From positions 4,631,501-4,695,500 of the forward strand of contig NZ_CP062229.1 in the NCBI RefSeq assembly GCF_024707545.1: 64,000 bases of DNA. The letters are read 5' to 3'. Source of the DNA: Mesorhizobium onobrychidis. GTDB taxonomy: Bacteria; Pseudomonadota; Alphaproteobacteria; Rhizobiales; Rhizobiaceae. The translations under genes and the position numbers were made by a program. The notes under the pieces were generated by a model, which worked only from the letters and a program-made list of their open reading frames with translations, searched no databases and was not told the origin of the DNA. How positions within the stretch are numbered: the stretch's first letter is position 1; every line of letters starts with the position of its first letter. Shown one piece after another: positions 41,858 through 50,152 of the stretch.

Positions 41858-42706
41858 TCAGATATCGAAGCTGACGACGTGGTCCATCGTCTGCGACGGC
41901 AAAAGCTGGTCCATCTGCCGCGAAGGCTGGTCGCAGCCGGTCTCACCGACCACACGGGCCGGCACGCCGGCAACCGTCTTGTTGTGCGGCACCGGCGACA
42001 GCACCACCGAGCCTGCCGCGATCTTCGAGCAATGGCCGACTTCGATGTTGCCGAGGATCTTGGCGCCGGCGCCGATCAGCACGCCGTAGCGGATTTTTGG
42101 ATGGCGGTCGCCGCCGGCCTTGCCGGTGCCGCCCAGCGTCACCCCGTGCAGGATCGACACGTCGTCCTCGATCACCGCCGTCTGGCCGACGACGAGGCCG
42201 GTGGCGTGGTCGAGGAAGATGCCCTTGCCGATGCGGGCGGCCGGATTGATGTCGGTCTGGAACACCGAGGACGACCGGCTCTGCAGGTAGAGCGCGAAAT
42301 CCTGGCGGCCCTGGTTCCACAGCCAATGCGCGAGCCGGTGGGTCTGGATGGCATGAAAGCCTTTGAAATAGAGCACCGGCATGATGAAGCGGTCGCAGGC
42401 CGGATCGCGATCGTAATAGGCCTGGATGTCGACACGCACTGTCGACGACCAGTCCACGTCGTCGGCTGCCATCGCCTTGAATGTCTGGCGGATGAGATCG
42501 GAACCGATATCCTGATGGGCGAGCCGCTCGGCCAGCCGATGGATGACCGCTTCCTCCAGGCTTTCCTGGTTGAGAATGGTCGAATAGAGGAATGCCGCCA
42601 GCAGCGGATCGCGGTTGACCGCCTCCATCGCTTCGTCGCGGATCGAGCGCCAGATCGGGTCGATCGGCTTCACCATGGTCGGGCGGGCAATCGTAACGCT
42701 GTTCAT
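41858..42706 (-). CDS. cysE: Serine O-acetyltransferase
   Basis: Makes O-acetylserine from serine and acetyl-CoA, the carbon skeleton for cysteine. It is 282 aa from the ATG at 42706 (MNSVTIARP), with GGAGA upstream. An N-terminal helical domain (about 10-140, WRSIRDEAMEAVNRDPLLAAFLYST) is followed by the left-handed beta helix with DINPAARIGKGIFLDHATG and the catalytic His in SILHGVTLGGTGK, then a long tail (MDQLLPSQTMDHVVSFDI) that may bind the cysteine synthase active site. A two-palindrome repeat lies 60-160 bp upstream of the start. Confidence 0.95.
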   Translation of the reverse strand: MNSVTIARPTMVKPIDPIWRSIRDEAMEAVNRDPLLAAFLYSTILNQESLEEAVIHRLAERLAHQDIGSDLIRQTFKAMAADDVDWSSTVRVDIQAYYDRDPACDRFIMPVLYFKGFHAIQTHRLAHWLWNQGRQDFALYLQSRSSSVFQTDINPAARIGKGIFLDHATGLVVGQTAVIEDDVSILHGVTLGGTGKAGGDRHPKIRYGVLIGAGAKILGNIEVGHCSKIAAGSVVLSPVPHNKTVAGVPARVVGETGCDQPSRQMDQLLPSQTMDHVVSFDI

Positions 42707-42766
42707 CAATGGTCTCCGGCCGTCCAATGTCTCCGGCTTGGCGGCTTGCCTATTCTCCGGCCGAAT

Positions 42767-42866
42767 AATGCGAATCGCGATCAAAGTGATTCAGGCGATG
42801 CGCATTAAGTGCCTGTTTTGAGCATGTCGTTGTCCCAAAACCGCTGCGCACTTTTGCGCGACATGC
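42767..42866. repeat. Two-palindrome intergenic element, copy A
   Basis: Palindrome 1: 42767-42778 with 42795-42806 (12-bp arms, one mismatch). Palindrome 2: 42822-42866, ends GCATGTCG / CGACATGC; this 45-bp block matches 62999-63043 with only two differences. The same order and a similar spacing of the two palindromes occur in copy B. Confidence 0.9.
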
Positions 42867-42952
42867 TCTATAAGCCAGATCATAGCACGGTTGAACTCAA
42901 TTTTCCTTAGTGCTTTGTCAAATGGATTTGGTTCACGGAAATTCAAGCGGCC

Positions 42953-43552
42953 ATGGAAAACGAACCCTTGATCGACGAGCCGCTGAAGCACGAGCTTTCC
43001 GCGCTCTACCGGGCCGAAGGCCGCCACTATCACAACCTCGCCCATATCGAGGCGATGCTGGCGCTGGCCGGCAACTATCTGGCGCTGCTGCACGATCCCG
43101 AGGCGGTCGACGCGGCGATCTGGTTTCACGACGCCATCTATGACAGTCGGGCCAAGGACAACGAAGCCAGGAGTGCCGCCCTTGCCGAGAAAAAGCTCGC
43201 CGGCCGCACCGATGCGCAGCGCCTCGGCCGCATCACGGCGATGATCATCGCCACCGCCACGCATGAATTGCCGCAGTTTGGCGACGAGAATGCTGCCCGC
43301 GACGCAGCGCTGTTCCTCGACATCGACCTGGCGATCCTGGGTGCGGCGCCTGATGCCTTCGACGCTTATGAACAGGCGGTTCGCCGCGAATATGGCTGGG
43401 TGGAAGAGCCAATGTGGCGTGCCGGCCGCAGTGCTGTTCTGAAGAGTTTCCTCGCCCGCCCGCATATCTTTCACACCGAAAAGTTCCGCCAGCGGTTCGA
43501 GGCTCAGGCTCGGCAAAACATGGCGCGTTCGCTCGAAGCGCTTGAGGCATGA
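42953..43552 (+). CDS. HD-superfamily predicted metal-dependent phosphohydrolase
   Basis: 199 aa. Metal-binding residues of an HD-type domain are visible: RHYHNLAHIEAML (His cluster, about 24-32), IWFHDAIYDSRAKDNEA (HD pair, about 57-58), and a later Asp in FLDIDLAILG. The pattern matches the COG4339-type hydrolases of unknown substrate. The ATG at 42953 follows a weak site; a TTG-initiated longer frame is less likely. It is divergent from cysE with the repeat element copy A in between. Confidence 0.83.
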   Translation: MENEPLIDEPLKHELSALYRAEGRHYHNLAHIEAMLALAGNYLALLHDPEAVDAAIWFHDAIYDSRAKDNEARSAALAEKKLAGRTDAQRLGRITAMIIATATHELPQFGDENAARDAALFLDIDLAILGAAPDAFDAYEQAVRREYGWVEEPMWRAGRSAVLKSFLARPHIFHTEKFRQRFEAQARQNMARSLEALEA

Positions 43553-43631
43553 CCTAGCACAGAGGAATTGGCTCTTTGACTGAGCCTGAAGGCACTGTGG
43601 ACGGTCGCTAGCGATCGGCCGCGGGGCCCTT

Positions 43632-43770
43632 CTTCCTTCTCCCCTTGTGGGAGAGGCGCGCAGCGCCAACACGGTTGAGGGGTGCTGGCCGGAGCGCTGT
43701 CGGTGTCAAGCTGGAACACCCCTCATCCGTCGCCTTCGGCGACACCTTCTCCCACAAGGGGAGAAGGAAG
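43632..43770. repeat. RIME-like nested inverted repeat 1
   Basis: Outer arms 43632-43654 and 43748-43770 are perfect 23-bp reverse complements; inner arms GAGGGGTG (43677-43684) and CACCCCTC (43717-43724) nest inside. It lies between two convergent genes, which is typical for rhizobial intergenic mosaic elements. No ORF. Confidence 0.92.
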
Positions 43771-43784
43771 AGACGCACCTACAC

Positions 43785-44552
43785 TCAAAGCGGATTTTCG
43801 GCATAGAACTCCAGCACCCGCTGCTTGAAGGTCTTGTCGCCGACGGCCAGCATGTGGTCGCGGCCCTCGATGTGAAAGGCCCTGGCGTTCGGCATCAAGG
43901 CGGCCAGTTCGTCGGGCGAACCGCCGATATCGTCCTTGGTGCCGACGGCTATCAACGTCGGCTGGGCAATGCGCGCAATGTCGGCCTCGGCCAGCAATTC
44001 CCGCGAGGCGGCAATACAGGCGGCCAGCGCCCGGCGGTCGCTGCGGGTCTGGTCGGCGAAGGCGCGAAACGAGCGGCCGCGCGGATGGCTGGTGGTGCCA
44101 GGATCGTCGGCCAGAAGGGCGGCGGCGATCGGATCCCAGTCGCCGACGCCGTCGACCATGCCGACGCCGAGACCGCCGAAGATCAGCGTCGCCACCTTGT
44201 CCGGGTCGGAAAGCGCCAGGAAGGCCGATATCCGCGCGCCCATTGAGTAGCCCATGACATGGGCGCGTTCGATGCCGAGATGGTTCAGCAGCGCTGCCCC
44301 GTCGGAAGCCATTTTTGCGGGCGTATAATCGGCCTCTTCATAGCTCTTCGACGAGGCGCCATGGCCGCGATTGTCGAAAGCGATGGCGCGGTAGCCGGCA
44401 TCGTTCAGCGCCTTGAACCAGCCGGGCGACACCCAGTTGACGTAATGGGTCGAGGCAAAGCCGTGGATCATGAGCACCGGATCGCCCTGCCCCGATGCCG
44501 GCTGGCGGTCGAGGAAAGCAAGATCAAAACCGTCATGGGGGAAAAACTGCAT
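43785..44552 (-). CDS. Alpha/beta fold hydrolase
   Basis: 255 aa from the ATG at 44552 (MQFFPHDGFDLAFLD). Cytoplasmic hydrolase with the oxyanion turn MIHGFASTHYVNW, the nucleophile elbow HVMGYSMGARIS, the Asp in AVGTKDDIGG and the His in EGRDHMLA. The triad is complete, so it is probably an active esterase or related enzyme; substrate unknown. The open frame runs on to 45089, but that part is antiphase to the DUF192 gene and is not coding. The DUF192 gene ends 20 bp upstream, so the two are likely one operon. Confidence 0.88.
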   Translation of the reverse strand: MQFFPHDGFDLAFLDRQPASGQGDPVLMIHGFASTHYVNWVSPGWFKALNDAGYRAIAFDNRGHGASSKSYEEADYTPAKMASDGAALLNHLGIERAHVMGYSMGARISAFLALSDPDKVATLIFGGLGVGMVDGVGDWDPIAAALLADDPGTTSHPRGRSFRAFADQTRSDRRALAACIAASRELLAEADIARIAQPTLIAVGTKDDIGGSPDELAALMPNARAFHIEGRDHMLAVGDKTFKQRVLEFYAENPL

Positions 44553-44572
44553 CTGCGCCGGATCCTGCGCGT

Positions 44573-45085
44573 TCAGTTGTGCGCAGTGCCGATTGCCGGG
44601 TGGCGCAACAAATCGCCGTCCTCGATGCCGCCCCTGGCGGCGGTGCCCGCCTTGAGCTCGAGTACGAAGCGAACCGGCTCGCCGGGCGAGATCATCGCCT
44701 CGGATTGCGGCTCGCCTTGCTTGATCGCCCGGACCCTGCCGTCCTGACCGACAAAGATCAGGTCGAGCGGCATCGGCGTGTTCTTCATCCAGAAGCTCAC
44801 ATCTCGAGGCTCCTCGAACACGAACAGCATGCCATGATTGTCGGCCATCTCCTCGCGAAACATCAGGCCGGCCTCGCGCTTGGCGGAGGTGTCGGCGATT
44901 TCGACGGAGAAAGAGCGTTCGCCGCCTTTCGTCACCGCGACCAGCGGCTGCGGGTCGACGGCAAGGATCATCGCTCGGCTGTCTGCCGAAGCCGGTTGCT
45001 GCGAATGGAAGAAAGCGCCTGTGGCGATGACAAAAGCGATCGCGGCGCAGACTACGCCCGTTGTCAGCCAGTTCCTGTGAGTCAT
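44573..45085 (-). CDS. DUF192 family exported protein
   Basis: 170 aa. An N-terminal membrane anchor or signal (about 8-27) is followed by a DUF192 domain (about 60-165): FSVEIADTSAKREAGLMFRE, GMLFVFEEPRDVSFWMKNTP, PLDLIFVGQDGRV. DUF192 proteins are small exported beta-barrel proteins of unknown role. Upstream is the double palindrome at 45114-45213, then the cold-shock gene on the same strand. The alpha/beta hydrolase gene follows 20 bp after its stop. Confidence 0.88.
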   Translation of the reverse strand: MTHRNWLTTGVVCAAIAFVIATGAFFHSQQPASADSRAMILAVDPQPLVAVTKGGERSFSVEIADTSAKREAGLMFREEMADNHGMLFVFEEPRDVSFWMKNTPMPLDLIFVGQDGRVRAIKQGEPQSEAMISPGEPVRFVLELKAGTAARGGIEDGDLLRHPAIGTAHN

Positions 45086-45113
45086 TCAAAATCCTCGGCC
45101 GGAAATCGTCCTA

Positions 45114-45213
45114 GACCATGATCCCGAAAAGTGGAACCCGGTCTTCGGAAAAGATCATGGTCAAGCAAAAGCACTAGGTCCCATTCCGATTCGATCGGGA
45201 TGGGACTTAGTGC
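45114..45213. repeat. Double palindrome between the DUF192 and cold-shock genes
   Basis: Palindrome 1: GACCATGATC (45114-45123) with 45153-45162. Palindrome 2: 45171-45184 with 45200-45213 (14-bp arms, one mismatch). Two palindromes in tandem resemble the layout of copies A and B at 42.8 and 62.9 kb but the sequence differs. No T run; not a simple terminator. Confidence 0.85.
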
Positions 45214-45800
45214 GAGACCGGCAAGGTACCCATATCCGGGTGAATTTCGGCAGCCATAAGGCCTTTGTCGCCGCGCCCGAAGCGGACCAGCACGACCTGC
45301 CCCGGCCTGAGCTCGGTAATGCCGTAGCGGCGCAGCGTTTCCATATGGACGAAGATGTCCTCGGTGCCCTCGCCCCGGGTCAGGAAACCGAACCCCTTGG
45401 TGCGGTTGAACCATTTCACCAGCGCCCGCTCGAGCCCGCTTTCCGGCGTCACCGAGACATGGGTGCGCTGCTCCTGCATCTCCGCCGGATGGGTCGCCGT
45501 GGTGAGATCCATGGAGAGCACACGGAACGCCTGCAATCCACGCTCGCCATGCTTGACGAGGCAGACGACGCGAGCGCCTTCCAGGGCGGTCTGGAAACCG
45601 TCCTTCCGAAGACACGTCACATGGAGGAGAATATCGCCGGAAACGCCGTCATCGGGAAGAATGAAACCGTAGCCCTTGGCCACGTCGAACCATTTGATGG
45701 CGCCCGCAACCTCGACGAGATCGGCCGCATCGCCGCTCTCGTCCCTTCGCAAGACGTTACCGGTTCCGTCCCGCCCCATGAAAGAGGCCTTTTCCCCCAT
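45207..45800 (-). CDS. Protein with two cold-shock domains
   Basis: 197 aa from the ATG at 45800, with AGGGGGG 7 nt upstream. Cold-shock domain 1 at about 33-98 ([15 protein letters not shown] with RNP1, DILLHVTCL for RNP2) and domain 2 at about 125-190 ([24 protein letters not shown]). The two-CSD form is typical of alphaproteobacteria. It binds single-stranded nucleic acid, probably as an RNA chaperone. It is divergent from glyoxalase I. Whether it is cold-induced or a growth-phase protein cannot be told here. Confidence 0.93.
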   Translation of the reverse strand: MGEKASFMGRDGTGNVLRRDESGDAADLVEVAGAIKWFDVAKGYGFILPDDGVSGDILLHVTCLRKDGFQTALEGARVVCLVKHGERGLQAFRVLSMDLTTATHPAEMQEQRTHVSVTPESGLERALVKWFNRTKGFGFLTRGEGTEDIFVHMETLRRYGITELRPGQVVLVRFGRGDKGLMAAEIHPDMGTLPVSH

Positions 45801-46018
45801 AACAACGCCCCCCTTTTTCCAAGAATACCGCAACTGATTCTTGACGTTAGATTAACACTGCCGCTTCCGCTGTGTGCAAGACCTTCCGTGCCTTTTTTCA
45901 CGGTTCATTGCAGGAATACCGGATTTGTTGTTTGCCGGCGGGACCGGCTATCGGGAATTGCCCTTTGGCCGGGTGGCCCCTATGTTCCGCCGCTACGCAA
46001 CATTTCGAGGAAAATCAC

Positions 46019-46459
46019 ATGCGCTACCTGCACACCATGGTCCGCGTCGCCGACATCGATGCATCGCTTGATTTCTACTGCAACAAGCTTGGCCTCAAGG
46101 AAGTGCGCCGCCACGAAAACGAACAGGGGCGCTACACGCTGATCTTCCTTGCCGCGCCCGAGGACGAGCAAAGCGGCATCGCCGACAAGGCGCCGCTGAT
46201 CGAGCTCACCTACAATTGGGACCCGGAAGACTACAAGGGCGGCCGCAATTTCGGCCACCTCGCCTACGAGGTCGACGACATCTACGCCACTTGCCAGCAG
46301 CTGATGGACAACGGCGTAACCATCAACCGGCCGCCGCGCGACGGCAACATGGCCTTCGTCAAATCGCCGGACGGCATATCGATCGAGCTTTTGCAGAAAG
46401 GCCCGGCCAAGGCCAAGGCCGAGCCCTGGGCCTCGATGCCGAACACCGGAAGCTGGTAA
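46019..46459 (+). CDS. gloA: Lactoylglutathione lyase (glyoxalase I)
   Basis: Converts the methylglyoxal-glutathione hemithioacetal to lactoylglutathione. It is 146 aa from the ATG at 46019, preceded by GAGGA; the longer frame to 45872 is noise. Metal-binding residues sit in [12 protein letters not shown] (His), [10 protein letters not shown] (Glu), NFGHLAYEV (His) and [10 protein letters not shown] (Glu), the full set for a Ni/Zn glyoxalase I. The DUF2218 gene follows 130 bp later. Confidence 0.94.
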   Translation: MRYLHTMVRVADIDASLDFYCNKLGLKEVRRHENEQGRYTLIFLAAPEDEQSGIADKAPLIELTYNWDPEDYKGGRNFGHLAYEVDDIYATCQQLMDNGVTINRPPRDGNMAFVKSPDGISIELLQKGPAKAKAEPWASMPNTGSW

Positions 46460-46589
46460 CCATCACAAGATCGAGAGCAGGTACGACCAATCCGGACATT
46501 TTATGGCGTTTCTCGAGATCGCGCCTATCTGTCCGGCGATCGCGCCTGCTTCCGAAATTGGCGCATCTTGCCTCAGGAGAAATCCATTC

Positions 46590-46883
46590 ATGCCGACCAG
46601 CCATGTCGATGTCGCTACCGAACATGCGAGCCGTTATCTGCAGCAGCTATGCAAGCACTGGGCGCACAAGTTTCCCGTCGAGTTCGATCCGAACCACGGC
46701 ACCATCGACCTCTCACTGGGCCGCACGGTCCTCGATGCCGATCCGGCAGCGCTGCATATCGCGGTAACCGCTGACGAAGCCGGCTCGCTGGAGCGCCTGG
46801 AAACGGTCGTCGCCGACCACATCAAACGCTTTGCTTTCCGCGAAGAGCTGACATTCGACTGGAAAAAGACTCCGGCAGCGTAA
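46590..46883 (+). CDS. DUF2218 family protein
   Basis: 97 aa from the ATG at 46590, with AGGAGA upstream. The sequence matches DUF2218: HASRYLQQLCKHWAHKFPVE, then ADEAGSLERLETVVADHIKRF and the C-terminal REELTFDWKK. Members are often found near iron or siderophore genes, which is not the case here. Cytoplasmic, no signal peptide. Convergent with the DUF1697 gene. Confidence 0.87.
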   Translation: MPTSHVDVATEHASRYLQQLCKHWAHKFPVEFDPNHGTIDLSLGRTVLDADPAALHIAVTADEAGSLERLETVVADHIKRFAFREELTFDWKKTPAA

Positions 46884-46893
46884 GCGACCACGT

Positions 46894-47448
46894 TCAGCCG
46901 CCGCGGCCAGCCTTATCCAGCAGCGCCTGCACCGTGCGCCAGTTGCGCGCGGTGCCGGGCACTTTCAGCGTGCGCGGGATGAGGTTGGCAAACACCGATT
47001 TGCCGAGACCTTCCGGTGCGTGCAGGTAAAGCACGTCGCCCCTGATCTCGAACCGTTCGGGACCTGTGCATTTTTCGGCCAGCCGCGCGACCTCATCGGC
47101 GTTCGGCGCGCGCTCCAGCACATAGGCGTGAAGCTTGGTCGGTTCCCCGGCAACTTCCGGATAGGGATTTTCCGCCACCAGCCGCTCGAACCAGCCGAGA
47201 TCGCGCACCATGATGCGCGAGTGAAATCCCCATTTCTTCTCGAAGGCCGTTTCCAGCTGTTTGGTCAGCGTGGCCGCATCGCCCTTTGCCGAACGGAACA
47301 CGACGTTTCCGCTCTGCACATAGGTGGCGACGTCGCGAAAGCCGAGCTCCTCGAAGAACGACCGGAGTTCGGCCATCTTGACGATGCGGTTGCCGCCGAC
47401 ATTGATGCCGGAAAACAACGCAACGAATATCTTCGCCTGGCCGCTCAT
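46894..47448 (-). CDS. DUF1697 family protein
   Basis: 184 aa. It begins FVALFSGINVGGNRIVKMAELR, the hallmark of DUF1697, followed by YVQSGNVVFRS, and ends with a TARNWRTVQALL segment. Function unknown. Its ATG overlaps the stop of ilvA by the sequence ATGA, so the two genes are translationally coupled on the minus strand. Confidence 0.9.
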   Translation of the reverse strand: MSGQAKIFVALFSGINVGGNRIVKMAELRSFFEELGFRDVATYVQSGNVVFRSAKGDAATLTKQLETAFEKKWGFHSRIMVRDLGWFERLVAENPYPEVAGEPTKLHAYVLERAPNADEVARLAEKCTGPERFEIRGDVLYLHAPEGLGKSVFANLIPRTLKVPGTARNWRTVQALLDKAGRGG

Positions 47449-48701
47449 ATGATGAACCCGGCCAGCGTCTCGTTGTCGGTGATATCCTGATACTGGACGC
47501 CCTCGGCCTCGAAATTCGCGTTGAGCAACTCGAAATTGCGGCGGTCCTTGGTTTCGATGCCGATCAGCACCGAACCGAAATTGCGCGCCGATTTCTTCAG
47601 ATATTCGAAGCGGGCGATGTCGTCGTCAGGCCCCAGCAATTCGAGAAAGTCGCGCAGCGCGCCCGGCCGCTGCGGAAAGCGGATGATGAAGTACTTCTTC
47701 AGCCCCTCGAAACGCAGCGCCCTTTCCTTCACATCCGGCAGCCGCTCGAAATCGAAATTGCCGCCCGAAACCACCGCGACGATGGTCTTGCCTCTGACCT
47801 CCTTCTTCGAAAAATCTTTCAGCGCGTCGATCGCCAGTGCGCCGGCTGGCTCCAGCACCACGCCTTCGACATTCAGCATCTCGATCATGGTCGCGCAGAG
47901 CCGGTTTTCCGGGATCAGCCGCACTGTGTCAGCAGCAAACGCCCTGAGATGCCGCAACGGCTCGCGGCCGATTTCGGCCACCGCCGCGCCATCGACGAAA
48001 TTGTCGACCTTGGCGAGCTTGATGCGCTTGCCTGTGGCGAGGCTCTCGCTCAGGCTTGGCGCGCCGGCCGGCTCGCAGAAGACGAAGCGCGCGTCGCGGC
48101 GCTGGTCGGCGAAATAATGCGTCACCCCGGCCGCCAGACCGCCGCCGCCGACCGGCAGCATGATGATGTCGGGCATCCGCGCGCCAGGCATCTGGCCTGA
48201 TATCTCGTAGGCGACGGTCGCCTGCCCCTCGATGATGTCCTTGTGGTCAAACGGCGGCACCATGTGCGCGCCGGCACTCTCGGTGAATTCGAAGGCGGCG
48301 CGGTAGCAGTCGTCGAAAAAGTCGCCGACCAGCCTGATCTCGACGAACTCGCCACCGAACAGCCGCGTCTTGTCGATCTTCTGCTGTGGCGTCGTCACCG
48401 GCATGAACACCACGCCTCGTCTGCCGAAATGACGGCAGACGAAGGCGAAGCCCTGCGCATGGTTGCCGGCGGAAGCGCAGACGAACAGCTCGGCATCGTT
48501 GCCGGCATCGAGCGCCTTGCGGAAAAAATTGAAGGCGCCCCTGATCTTGTAGGAGCGCACCGGCGACAGGTCCTCGCGTTTCAGCAGCACGCGCGCGCCG
48601 GTCTTCTTCGATAGATAGTCGTTTTCCTGCAGCGGCGTCTCCGGGAAAATCCGGCGGATCGCGGCAGCGGCGGCAGCGACGCGGGAGGAGAAACTGGTCA
48701 T
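47445..48701 (-). CDS. ilvA: Threonine ammonia-lyase
   Basis: PLP enzyme making 2-oxobutanoate from threonine, the entry into isoleucine synthesis. It is 418 aa, the shorter form with a single C-terminal ACT-like regulatory domain (about 330-415, FIIRFPQRPGALRDFLELLG). PLP Lys52 is in VRSYKIRGAF; the glycine loop is in LPVGGGGLAAG. The single ACT-like domain suggests isoleucine feedback as in other short IlvA proteins, by analogy. It overlaps the DUF1697 gene and is divergent from the lipoprotein hydrolase pair. Confidence 0.93.
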   Translation of the reverse strand: MTSFSSRVAAAAAAIRRIFPETPLQENDYLSKKTGARVLLKREDLSPVRSYKIRGAFNFFRKALDAGNDAELFVCASAGNHAQGFAFVCRHFGRRGVVFMPVTTPQQKIDKTRLFGGEFVEIRLVGDFFDDCYRAAFEFTESAGAHMVPPFDHKDIIEGQATVAYEISGQMPGARMPDIIMLPVGGGGLAAGVTHYFADQRRDARFVFCEPAGAPSLSESLATGKRIKLAKVDNFVDGAAVAEIGREPLRHLRAFAADTVRLIPENRLCATMIEMLNVEGVVLEPAGALAIDALKDFSKKEVRGKTIVAVVSGGNFDFERLPDVKERALRFEGLKKYFIIRFPQRPGALRDFLELLGPDDDIARFEYLKKSARNFGSVLIGIETKDRRNFELLNANFEAEGVQYQDITDNETLAGFII

Positions 48702-48938
48702 GGCAAGATCACCCCGGATCGTCTGTTGTCTTCGCGTGCGATTGGTGGTCAGAGGCTAGCACACGCCGTACGTGTTTGATCAGGGCAATCGTTCTGGCTT
48801 TCGCGCAACAGTGCGATGGCTGTCGTGCGGCGCTGAGCGCATTTCGGGTGGATATGACTTACTTCTGCCGCACTTCGGCTGTCCGGGAGGGGTTCGCGGA
48901 GGTTGGATAGGCCTTTCGGCCGGAGTGGAATTCCAGAG

Positions 48939-50006
48939 TTGAAGAAGATTTGCATCCTTGTCCTTGCCTTGCTCGTTGCCGGCTGTGGCGGCCGGCAGAC
49001 CGAGGAACTGCTCGGCAGCGCCATGGTGTCCGCGCCGGTGACGGACATCGCCGGCAACCACAGCATCTTTATCGCCACGACGCGCAAGCGCTCCGACGAT
49101 CCCAGCAGGGTTTTCGACCGTGAGCGCTCGGCCACGCTGAACTATGCCCGCGCCAACGTCACCGTGCCGGGGACCCACGAAACCGGTCGGATCGAGCGGC
49201 GTTCGCGCGGCAAGTCGAACGACCCGGCCAAATACTTCATGGCCTCCAACGTCGTCGGCTACGACACCGCGCCCAAATTCTCCAGCGCGCTCAGTGCCGA
49301 CATCGCCGCGCGCGGCGGCCGCGTCATGGTCTTCGTCCACGGTTACAACACCGGCTTCGACGCCGCCGTCTACCGCGTCACCCAGATCGCCCATGATTCC
49401 GGCTACCCGGGCACGCCGGTGCTGTTTTCCTGGGCGTCGGGCGCCAAGACCCGGGACTATGTCTACGACCGGGAAAGCGCCAGTGCTGCCCGCGACCAAC
49501 TGGAAGTGACGCTGAGAATGCTTTCGCAAACCGGCGCGCGGCGCATCGACATCGTCGCGCATTCGCTGGGAACCTGGGTGACCATGGAAGCGCTGCGCCA
49601 GCTCGCCATCAACGGCGACCGCGATCTCAGCGGCAAGCTCGGCGACGTCGTGCTGGCCTCGCCCGACATCGATGTCGACGTGTTCAAGAGCCAGATGCGC
49701 CGCTACGGCAAGCCGAACAAGCCATTCATCCTGCTTTTGTCCGACGACGACCGGGCGCTGCGGCTCTCCGGCCTGATCGCCGGTTCGCGGCCGCGCGTCG
49801 GCGACTACAAGGACGCAGCCGACCTCGCCGACTACGGCGTGAACGTCGTCGATCTCTCCAGCGTCAAGGGATCGGATCGCTTCAACCACACCAAATTTGC
49901 CGACAACCCCGAGTTGGTGAAGATGATCGGCCAGCGGCTGCGCGAGGATGACGGATTTGCCAGCGACCGCGAGGTGACCGACCGCATCAGCCTGCTCGGG
50001 CAGTGA
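48939..50006 (+). CDS. Lipoprotein alpha/beta hydrolase (DUF900), copy 1
   Basis: 355 aa using the TTG at 48939, which gives a standard lipoprotein signal KKICILVLALLVAGCGG with the lipobox Cys at about 18. The domain matches DUF900-type esterases: FVHGYNTGFDAAVYR, FSWASGAKTRDYVYDRESA, the nucleophile in DIVAHSLGTWV, LASPDIDVDVFKSQ, and His in FNHTKF. Probably a periplasm-facing outer- or inner-membrane esterase or lipase; substrate unknown. A close paralogue follows 146 bp later in the same direction. Confidence 0.87.
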   Translation: MKKICILVLALLVAGCGGRQTEELLGSAMVSAPVTDIAGNHSIFIATTRKRSDDPSRVFDRERSATLNYARANVTVPGTHETGRIERRSRGKSNDPAKYFMASNVVGYDTAPKFSSALSADIAARGGRVMVFVHGYNTGFDAAVYRVTQIAHDSGYPGTPVLFSWASGAKTRDYVYDRESASAARDQLEVTLRMLSQTGARRIDIVAHSLGTWVTMEALRQLAINGDRDLSGKLGDVVLASPDIDVDVFKSQMRRYGKPNKPFILLLSDDDRALRLSGLIAGSRPRVGDYKDAADLADYGVNVVDLSSVKGSDRFNHTKFADNPELVKMIGQRLREDDGFASDREVTDRISLLGQ

Positions 50007-50152
50007 GGTGCGCTCGACGCCCCGTTACTTTCGTCCCGCATGGTCACGGTTGCGGCAGCATCGTATCACTTCAACTGGACCGGGCCTGCCCCTGGCTTTA
50101 TCGAAATAGCGAGTGACGTCACCAGCTTGACGTCCCTCCTGCGGGAGCCTGC

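Noticed and set aside
44553..45089. Fusion of the alpha/beta hydrolase with an N-terminal extension
   Set aside because: The upstream part of the frame overlaps the DUF192 gene in another phase and has low-complexity Arg/Gly content.
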